Assembly: GCF_017654505.1 (NCBI RefSeq) | Contig: NC_054558.1 | Coordinates: forward strand, 12,629,278-12,693,277 | Origin: Polyodon spathula | Taxonomy: Eukaryota > Chordata > Actinopteri > Acipenseriformes > Polyodontidae | Reading direction: 5' to 3' | Length of the DNA stretch: 64,000 bases | Shown here: one piece after another, positions 56,697 to 64,000 of the stretch | How the letters are laid out: the number at the start of each line of letters is the position of its first letter | Position numbering within the stretch: the first letter of the stretch is position 1 | Position numbers and translations under genes: made by a program | Notes under the pieces: generated by a model | What the model was told of the DNA's origin: nothing | Databases searched by the model: none | What the model saw: the letters and a program-made list of their open reading frames with translations, nothing else

Positions 56697-59004
56697 TGTC
56701 AGCATGTGTGGTTACTTTGTAATACATTATAATACTTTTATTATAAATAAGCGTAAAATAAAAGGGCACAAGGGCCAAAAAAAAGGTATTTATACAAAAA
56801 AAACCACAAAACACAAAGCAAAACTTACCGAAAAAGTTTCCAGGCTGTGCAATGCCTTCACTGGATCAGAAAAAAAAACACAAAACCAAAAAAACAGCAA
56901 GCACAAACACCAACTTGCTTCCTCAGCTCCCTCCTATCCCAAATGGGAAGCTAAGGCCTCCTTTTATATCAGGTGGCTGGATGCTGATTGATCATTAATT
57001 ACTCCAATCAACCCCAGTCACCTGAGCACAATAAACTCAGGCAGATAGGGAAATTGAACCCCATCCCTGCCAATCTATAAATGGCAGAGCTCTGCTCTGC
57101 CACACTCACCCCCCCCCCCCCCCCTTTGTAAACCCAAGCCCTGCCCCCAAGAGTCCCATTATGTCCCTTGGGTGGGCTGTTTCGGTGGGTGGTGGAGGGC
57201 TGGGTTGATGTTGGAGCCCCCAAGCTTTCTTTGGTTGAGGGTGCCCCGGATCTCCAAGGAAGTAAGGCGATGCTGTCATGGGACCTGGACCCTCCAGCAG
57301 ATGCAGTGTTGGCGGGCAGGCAGCACCCCTGGACAGTGTGGGCTTGGCTTCCTAGGACGGTGTGGGTCCCCCTAGCAGTGTCAGACCCTCCAGCGGCACT
57401 GGACCCTCCAGCTGCGGAGGCGGGACCGGCGACCCGGCTCCCCTCTGGTGGCGGAGGCGGGGACGGCGGACCTTCTCCCACTGGAACAGCAGGTGGGACT
57501 TGCGGACCCTTGGAAACAGCAGACAAGGACTGTGGCCACTCCAGTAGTAGCAGTTATAGCTCCTCTTGTGGCAATGGCTGCAGCCCCTTCACCACCGGCG
57601 GTCGGGGTAATGGCCTTTCTAGTGGCCTCTGAGGCAGGGCTGCTACCTGCTGTAGCAATCGGGTGCGCCTCCGCCTGGCTCCTCTCAGCATCACATGTAG
57701 AGGCTGCTGTAGAGCATCAGCCTTCTCCCCTTCTGGCTCCCTGGTCCATGGCTTCTCCCCTCTGGGCTCTGGGAGCAGCGGCTCCCCCCCTCTGGTCTCT
57801 GGGAGAGGCGGTTCCTCCCCTTTGGAATCTGGCAGCGGTGGCTCCTCCACTCTGGTCTCTGGCAGCGGTGGCTCCTCCCCTCTGGGCTTTCGGGACGGCA
57901 GCTCCTCCCTCTCTGGTACTCGGGACAGCAGCTCCTCCCTCCCTCTCTGGTTTTCAGGACGGCAGCTCCTTCCTCTCTGGCTCTCGGGACAGCAGCTCCT
58001 CTGCTTCTGGCTCTTGGGACAGCAGCTCCTCCCTCTGGCTCTCGGGATGGCAGCTGCTCCCTCTCTGGCTCTCGGGACGGTGGGTCCTCCGTCTCTGGCT
58101 CTCGGGATGGAGGCTTCTCCCTCTCTGGTTCTCAGGAAGGCAGCTCCTCCCTCTCTGGCTCTTGGGAAGGCAGCTCCACCCTCTGTGGCTCTCGGGACAG
58201 CAGCTCCACCCTCACTGTTTGAATGATTGGGGCTTCTCTCATGTCTACTGCCCTGTAATTAAGGACCATCAGGGCAACCTCTGGGAAGGACGTCAGGTGA
58301 TGTTGTTCCTCACAGTTTTCCCACCTCACCCCATCTCGACACCACAACGTGTTGATAACTACGGGGGGGTCGTGGAAGAGGTCCACCTCAGGGTGCATCA
58401 GCCAGTCCCATATCTCCTGGGACGGTGGTGAAGGTGGTGGCGCTGGAGGTAGCGGGGTGGCCGCTGATGCCCAGGGTGAAAACTGCTCCCCTTCCTGGGC
58501 CTGACTGTAGAGGCTTCTTGCCCAGTTGTGACCGTCCTCCACACAACAGCCACACCAGTCTGCCAGTGGCACTTATAGGCAGGACCTACAGCGGAGGTAC
58601 TACTTCCAGAACCAGGAACACCAGGGGAAGAGGCTGGCCAGTTCCTCCAGCGGTGGCCGTTGCAGCAGCTTACATTTCTTTGGCTGCTGCATCTCTGTCT
58701 TCCTTTGCCGCTGCCTGGTTTTCTTTCCCATTTGTTTTAAATTTATTTATAAAAAAAAAAATTGTCCCGAAATTTCCAAGAAAAAAAACAAACAAAAAAA
58801 ACTGCAATACTGCTCTGAGACTCCTGGAGGCGCTATAACCCACTTCTGACACTAAGTTTGACAGGTTGGTGAGTGGATAGAGGCCCAGAGAAAGACTTCA
58901 GTTAAAAAAATAATACTTTTATTAAAAATAAGCACAAAATAAAAGGGCACAAGGGCAAAAACATATTTATTTATACAAAAGAAACCCCCCAGAAAACTCA
59001 AAGC
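56697..59004 (-). mobile_element. Non-autonomous LTR element, family B
   Basis: Left LTR 56697-57104 (3' LTR on the minus strand, begins TGTGGCAGAGCAG) and right LTR from 58859 (TGACAGG...), cut by a CR1 at about 59005. Shared LTR sequence includes 'aaaataaaagggcacaagg'. On the minus strand a G-run (57109-57124) is the polypurine tract and TAGTGTCAGAAGTGGGTT (58840-58857) is a tRNA-Leu-like primer site. The interior of about 1.7 kb has one repeat-rich frame. Confidence 0.78.
57130..58575 (-). pseudogene. Family B zinc-knuckle-like, repeat-rich protein
   Basis: The minus frame from 58572 reads MPLADWCGCCVEDGHNWARS, a CX2CX4HX4C-type knuckle in which the last Cys is Ser. PPAPPPSPPSQEIWDWLMHPEVD and a conserved 80-residue stretch follow. 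Then come ten-residue tandem repeats of the SREPEREELP type (30-bp period, 57750-58210), and further Pro/Ala-rich sequence to about 57130. The plan (knuckle, acidic linker, in-frame repeats) is the same as in family A although sequences differ. Frame breaks occur in the repeat block. Confidence 0.6.
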
Positions 59005-59604
59005 AAAACTTATAAAAAAGCCCTACAAAATGTTTGGCTATATAGTAAAAAGTGTTGAATTTAAATTAAGGGAAGTAGTGTTAAAACTTTACAATGCATT
59101 AGTAAGACCTCAACGAAAATATTGTTTTCATTTCTGGACACCTCTCTGCAAAAAGTATATTGCTGCTCTACAAAGAGTGCAAAGAAGAGGACCAGAATTA
59201 TTCCAGGTTTAAAATGCATGTGATATGCAGACAGGACAAAATAATTTAATCTATTCAGTTTTGAACAAATAAGACAATGCGGCAATCTGATTCAAGCATA
59301 AAAAACTCTAAAAGGTATTGACAAGGCACTTTTTCGACCTGAAAAAAGAAACAAGGATCAGGGTTCACAAAAGGAGATTTGATAAAGGGGCATTCAGAAC
59401 AGAAAACAGGAGGCACATTTTTACAAAGATAATTGTGAGGGTCTGGAACCAACTCCCCAGTAATGTTGTTAAAGCTGACACCCTGGGATAAGCTGCTTCA
59501 AGAAGCAGCTTGATGAGATACTGGATTCAATAAGCTACTAACAACTAAATGAGCAAGATGGGCAGAATGGCCTCCTCTCATCTGTAACCTTTCTTATGTT
59601 CTTA
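59005..59604 (+). mobile_element. 5'-truncated, decayed CR1 LINE
   Basis: The + strand matches the 3' end of the CR1 at 21905 (MFGYIVKSVEFKLREVVLKL frame), ending 'ctttcttatgttctta'. It has more changes than the other copies. Confidence 0.88.
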
Positions 59605-59609
59605 TCTCT

Positions 59610-59975
59610 TCTCTGGCACACTCCTGTCGCTTCTTCTTTAGCAAGATACCACTATTTCACTGCTTCCTCACCAACTACTCCACGCAGCTCCTAGTTCAGG
59701 CCCTGGTACTCTCCCGCCGTGACTACTGAAAATCCCTCCTGGCCGGCCTCCCTGCTTCTGCTATTCATCTGCTCTAGCTCATCCAAAACTCTGCTGCCCG
59801 CCTTGACTTTTCCCTTCCTCGTTTCTCCCATGCTGCTCCGCTACTCTGCTCCCTGCACTGACTCCCTATCGCCGCTCGCATCCAATTCAAAACTTCCTAT
59901 CTCCAGATTATTATTTCTTCCTACACCCCCTCTCACCCCCTCTGCTCCTCCGCCACCGTCAGATTAGCTGTACCC
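59610..59975 (+). mobile_element. L2-type LINE fragment (RT C-terminus)
   Basis: The frame LVQALVLSRRDY, SLLAGLPASA, LIQNSAARLDFSLPRFSH matches the L2 fragment at 48549. It precedes unit 3 just as the other precedes unit 2. Confidence 0.85.
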
Positions 59976-59984
59976 CCCACCCCC

Positions 59985-60140
59985 CAGGGCTGGTAGGTAA
60001 TGTAATCACACACAAAAGTGCCGGCTCTTTTGTACAGTGGTATCGGCACTATATTTTAGTACAATAGGTCCAGGGTTCACACCCGCTCTGCGCCTGTGTG
60101 TGGATTGCCTTGCCCTGTGTGACGCACCTGCCTGATTTAA
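59985..60140 (+). repeat. Dispersed repeat with tRNA-like boxes (possible SINE)
   Basis: Second copy of the repeat at 11580-11800. It lies between the L2 fragment and unit 3 and is not found before unit 2. Confidence 0.4.
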
Positions 60141-61267
60141 CCTATTTCTCTACAGTATTCTCATGTGACTTTTATAGTGGTTTTAGGTAAGGCACTTGAA
60201 CAAGCTAATTAACATTTTCATGAAAATTTGTGTTTCCTTGTGTAAGTGGGTGTTGATTTCAACACATAAATGAGACTTTCCCATTAAAATACAGTGGACG
60301 TTTTTTGGGGCCTTTTCATGAGTTTTTCTTCCCAACGGGCATGGGCATGGCCACTTCACATGAATAAAAGCACACATGTAAACTGGTCCAATGATGAGGC
60401 TAGCTAAAGATTTAATATGAACAACATGGGAGAAAACTGGTGCTGGAAAGCAATGCATTGCTAGTATTAGTATTACATTTGAAACATTACAATGTGGTGT
60501 ACTGTATATCCTAATAAGAGAATCATTTACATACATTACTACACAAAGGTTGTTTCACAATTCATATACAAACACCAAACAATACGTTTTAATAAAACAA
60601 CAAGCCAAGTGTAAGCGTGCAAGCTCCTTATATGATGCAGTCAAGGACCGATGTGCCTTCACTCAAACTTCAAACAGGGATTTCATTGTTAACCAAAAAT
60701 GCACAGATAGTATCAGAAAAACAATAAGGAGCTTTAGAGAGATTTCAGGGAAACTACTTGGCAGGAATTAAAGACTGGTCTTTTCAATGAAAAAATTCAA
60801 ACTGCACCATATGTTCTTTAGTGAATGCTGCAGTTTTCCTGTGACTCGAATAGAACTTGTTGTGTGCAAGGCTAAAAACACCACTAGATGTCGCTGTGTC
60901 TCAGTGTAAGATACTAAAAATTGACAAGTAATTTAGGCAATACAGTCACTTCTGGAAATAAGGAGGTGACAGATTGCTGAGGGTCAGACAATGCACTATA
61001 ATGCAGTCCAGAGCCAGGTGGCAAAAATAAATACAAAATAAAGAACAAAAAAACTCCAGGTACTTAGAGCTTGCCATACTTGCTTAGTGATTAATGATTA
61101 TTTTTTTAATCCAGTTTATATTTGCCTTTAGTTCTACAGATGTGCATGATATTAGCCATGGTCTATGAGTACAGAGAATAAAACCATAGGACTGGTTATT
61201 TTTTCAAAGACATTTTTTGCCTTGGCAGGAAACCAAATGGAAGTGTGGGTGTGATGCATCCTTTTCG

Positions 61268-61292
61268 TCATCATCATCACACAATATGAAAT
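61268..61292 (+). promoter_or_regulatory. Candidate V14 promoter motif
   Basis: 'tcatcacacaatatgaaat', homologous to V7 and V11, about 160 bp before the leader ATG. Confidence 0.4.
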
Positions 61293-61440
61293 TAACATTA
61301 ATAATATGTCACAGATGAACCCCACACCCACATGAGGAGGAAGCTTGTAGACAGATCAGATCACTTATCCATGTTCATATGAAGGTGATACAGGGGAATC
61401 TCTATCTTTCTGAGTAGATTAATCTGCAAGACTGCAAACA

Positions 61441-61512
61441 ATGATCATTCAAATTACAATGCTAGTCCTTGCCACTGGTAATTTCTGTTCTGTTAAGAAT
61501 TTACCATTATTC

Positions 61513-61572
<60 letters not shown>

Positions 61573-61952
61573 GTTCAGTCAAATACAGTCTCATCATTAA
61601 TAAAGCATGATGTTTAATTTATTTGTTTACTTATTTATTTCAGATCTTGTCTTTGGAAATACAGTTTCACAAGATGACCGTCCAAGTATAGTTCGTGAGG
61701 GCAAAACTGTTGAGCTTACTTGTAAATACACTACAAGTTTCACCTACTATGCTCTTGCCTGGTATCAGCATATCCAAGGGAAGCCCCTTCTCTATTTAAC
61801 TCAGAGGCGGGAGAACGATGCTGAGCACCGCGCTACTAACCTGGACAGACGTTTTTCCACACAGTTAAAAACCTGGGACAAGGTGACAACTTTAACAATT
61901 GCCAGTACGAAGCTGGAAGACTCTGCCACATACTACTGTGCTTTGTTCGACC
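61441..61952 (+). CDS. V14: T-cell receptor V segment, apparently intact
   Basis: Leader exon 61441-61477 codes for MIIQITMLVLAT and ends in phase 1 before GTAATT. The V exon starts at 61644 after TTTCAG, reading DLVFGNTVSQ. First Cys is in LTCKYT, Trp in LAWYQH, RFSTQL follows, and ATYYCALFD holds the second Cys. The open frame, normal Trp and five-T run at 61857 distinguish it from V11 and V7. It is the best functional candidate of its subfamily in the window. Confidence 0.92.
61515..61571. repeat. (AAT)n microsatellite in the V14 leader intron
   Basis: AAT repeat of about 57 bp. Confidence 0.95.
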
Positions 61953-61991
61953 CACAGTGCTGCATGAGAGTGCTGATCTAGTGCAAAATCT
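61953..61991 (+). promoter_or_regulatory. V14 RSS
   Basis: CACAGTG, 23-bp spacer, nonamer GCAAAATCT at 61983-61991. Confidence 0.85.
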
Positions 61992-62699
61992 TAACCAGGA
62001 TGCAGAACAGTCCCCAGCTGCGGCAGTGGTGTGTTTTATATAGTTTTTGCTCCAAAGTGCATGACTGAACAGGAAAGCATAACCACCTAGGATCAGTCAG
62101 TGGTCTGTGTGAACTGTAATATTACAAAGCCCACAGTGTCCCATTGATGAGCGCATTGATGCCTTGTGTAAATACATCTACAATAGACTTAGTCAAGCAG
62201 ACAAACACTGTGGCTAGTGCCTTGTTACTAAGTCTGCTAATTACGAACTGCATGTGGTTCCATCTGTTTCTATATATCAGTTTGGGAGGGATAGTCACTC
62301 CTAACCCACTCCTGATCATGCATAATACATTGTTGTATTTACTTAGCATTTTGTTGCTATTCCTCAGGTTTAAAAAGGGAAGACAACAACAAAAACCAAC
62401 AACAACTTGCAAGGTAATGGATAAAATCCTTACTAAACATCAACAAATATTATCAGAATAATGGAAGCAGACTATATAGACAATGAGGTTCCATTAATAT
62501 CTTACAATTAATAAGGATTGGAAGTGATTTCCATCGGCAGTCAGATGAAAGTGTATAAAAAAAAAAAAAAAAAAAAAACAAACGATGAGTATCTTGTGAA
62601 AGGGGGTTGTGGGTATCCACTGACAGAAGGGAGAGATACAGAAGCATTGATGTTGAATTCCACACAATTTATTTACAGATATAATTACTGGCTGTCATC

Positions 62700-62850
62700 A
62701 CTATCAGCAATGATAACTCCTAGGCGGGGTCAGATCCACGTGACTGTACCAGTAATGATAACTCCTAGGCAGGGTCAGAGCCACGTGAATGTACCAGCAA
62801 TGGTAACTCCTAGGCAGGGTCAGAGCCATGTGACTGTACCAGCAATGGTA
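62700..62850. repeat. 45-bp tandem repeat with E-box, about 3 copies
   Basis: Homologous to 41511 and 51585. Two units have CACGTG, the last CATGTG. Confidence 0.9.
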
Positions 62851-63381
62851 AAGCACACAGGCACGTGTACACAAACTGGAGTGTAATCAAAAGTAATACA
62901 AAGCTACAAAATAATAAGTGCCTATAGACGCTACTCCCAATGTAAAGCATTGTCCCCTTGCAGGAACCTGCACTCACACACACTCTTTTTACTTTGACAG
63001 GATTTAAATCCTGTAACTAAACACTGTCCTTTACTGGTACACAAGCAATCCCAGTCACATGTTCAGTTGTGCTGAGTTCTTCTTACTCACCAGCCAAGCA
63101 GCAGGAGTGGAAACAATGGTCTGCAACACAATGGCCGAGTTTCCATAGACAAAGCAAAATAAGTTTCAACTTTTTCTCACGCATTTTTGGCAGTACCTTT
63201 CAGGTTGTGTGGGATTCCATGCTGTTTTCTATTAGCCAGAGAAATTATCCTTCCAAATGCAAATAACCTAATTAATATTGAAGAACGGGAGAGTATATTT
63301 AAATGTTTCTTTCTGAGTTCCAATCTATGCTTGCGTGATGAGTGATTCGAGTGAGGGTTCTTAAACTGTGTTTCCACTGTG

Positions 63382-63383
<2 letters not shown>

Positions 63384-63445
<62 letters not shown>
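63384..63445. repeat. (TTA)n microsatellite
   Basis: Homologous to 52327-52401. Confidence 0.95.
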
Positions 63446-63446
<1 letters not shown>

Positions 63447-63674
63447 TAAGAAAACAAGGTGTTGTATTATTTGCTTAACATTTCTGACTGTATATATATT
63501 TATTGGAGCTAAAATGGCAGCACTTTTTTATAGTATTTCTTAGCTTAACTTGACTGCAATTGGCAATCATTTGAAACGTTGAATAAATGGTGTCAAATAA
63601 AAAAAAAACCCTTGTACTGTATGCATTTTTTTTTCTTATTTGGTCAAAAAAGCTTGCCATGGCTACTTGCACCA

Positions 63675-63920
63675 CATATCAGATAATAAAGGATTATCAG
63701 ATAGTAAAGGATTATCAGATAATAAAGGATTATCAGATACAGGATTATCAGATAGTAAAGGATTATCAGATAATAAAGGATTATCAGATAAAGGATTATC
63801 AGATAGTAAAGGATTATCAGATAATAAAGGATTATCAGATAAAGGATTATCAGATAGTAAAGGATTATCAGATAATAAAGGATTATCAGATAATAAAGGA
63901 TTATCAGATAATAAAGGCCT
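63675..63920. repeat. 18-bp tandem repeat expanded in unit 3
   Basis: About 14 copies of 'ggattatcagataataaa', some shortened (cagataaa, cagatagtaaa). Unit 2 has only one or two copies at 52668-52698. Confidence 0.94.
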
Positions 63921-64000
63921 TTAGTTATAGTAGAAAGTTATGTTACGTCACAAACAGGATTTTCACTGCTGAAATATTGTAAGCAATAGGTACGGCTTTC

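Larger units (their letters stand above)
60392..64000 (+). repeat. V-array duplicon, unit 3 (cut by the window edge)
   Basis: Collinear with units 1 and 2 through one 36-bp repeat copy, V14, the 45-bp repeats and the TTA repeat. The last bases match 52760-52775 in unit 2, about 500 bp before V12. Confidence 0.85.

Noticed and set aside
57448..58431. 327-codon + strand frame in family B
   Set aside because: It is antisense to the knuckle and repeat frame; LTR, primer site and polypurine run give minus polarity.
63640..63982. Repeat protein with GLSDSKGLSDNK units
   Set aside because: Produced by the 18-bp tandem repeat, which is nearly absent in the homologous unit 2.

Overview
This is a vertebrate genomic window holding part of a T-cell receptor V-segment array, very probably TRA/TRD. 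I count fourteen V segments or V relics, all on the + strand. Most have the standard two-exon layout: a short leader exon, a small intron, and a V exon with the first Cys, Trp and second-Cys positions. Where the 3' end survives, a recombination signal with a spacer of about 23 bp follows. Several V ends read YYCAL..PTV, where PTV is coded by the heptamer itself; this is typical of fish TRAV. With the CR1 and L2 LINEs, Tc1 elements, a Gmr1-type Gypsy and an epsilon/gamma-like endogenous retrovirus, the host is most likely a ray-finned fish, perhaps a non-teleost such as a sturgeon relative. The species call is inference.

Layout. 1-3 kb: V1 and V2, apparently intact. 3.3-8.3 kb: a half MITE and a Tc1 transposase gene split by an LTR element (3901-7452), itself split by a CR1 LINE, ending at the 3' third of a V segment (V3) that keeps its RSS. 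8.3-12 kb: no gene, only simple repeats and a SINE-like relic. 12-17 kb: V4 (dead), V5 (intact) and V6 (dead), with CRE-like promoter motifs at V4 and V5. 17-18.2 kb: a 45-bp minisatellite. 18.2-18.5 kb: a PIF/Harbinger transposase relic.

19.6-37.0 kb is one endogenous retrovirus swollen by nested insertions. A TIR element with a TAA duplication entered the retroviral leader. A Gypsy element with SCAN-like Gag and integrase ahead of reverse transcriptase entered the last bases of that TIR element (duplication CGGTG). A nearly full-length CR1 LINE entered the Gypsy gag. A solo LTR (duplication CCTTT) also interrupts the retroviral env.

39-64 kb is a segmentally duplicated V array with units starting near 38.95, 48.96 and 60.39 kb. 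Each begins with a V of one subfamily (V7, V11, V14), and the second and third subfamilies follow (V8, V9, V10 in unit 1; V12, V13 in unit 2). Unit 3 runs out of the window just before its second V is expected. V14 and V8 look functional. V11 has Phe for the invariant Trp. V10 has an intact V exon but a doubtful leader donor. V7, V9, V12 and V13 are broken by a 1-bp frameshift, an L2 insertion, a deletion into a microsatellite, and an L2 plus LTR. 54.8-59.6 kb holds two related non-autonomous LTR elements that code for a zinc-knuckle protein followed by long in-frame tandem repeats.

The V segments are templates for V(D)J joining and have no C, J or D partner in this window. Everything else is mobile or simple repeat DNA, much of which has inactivated V segments.
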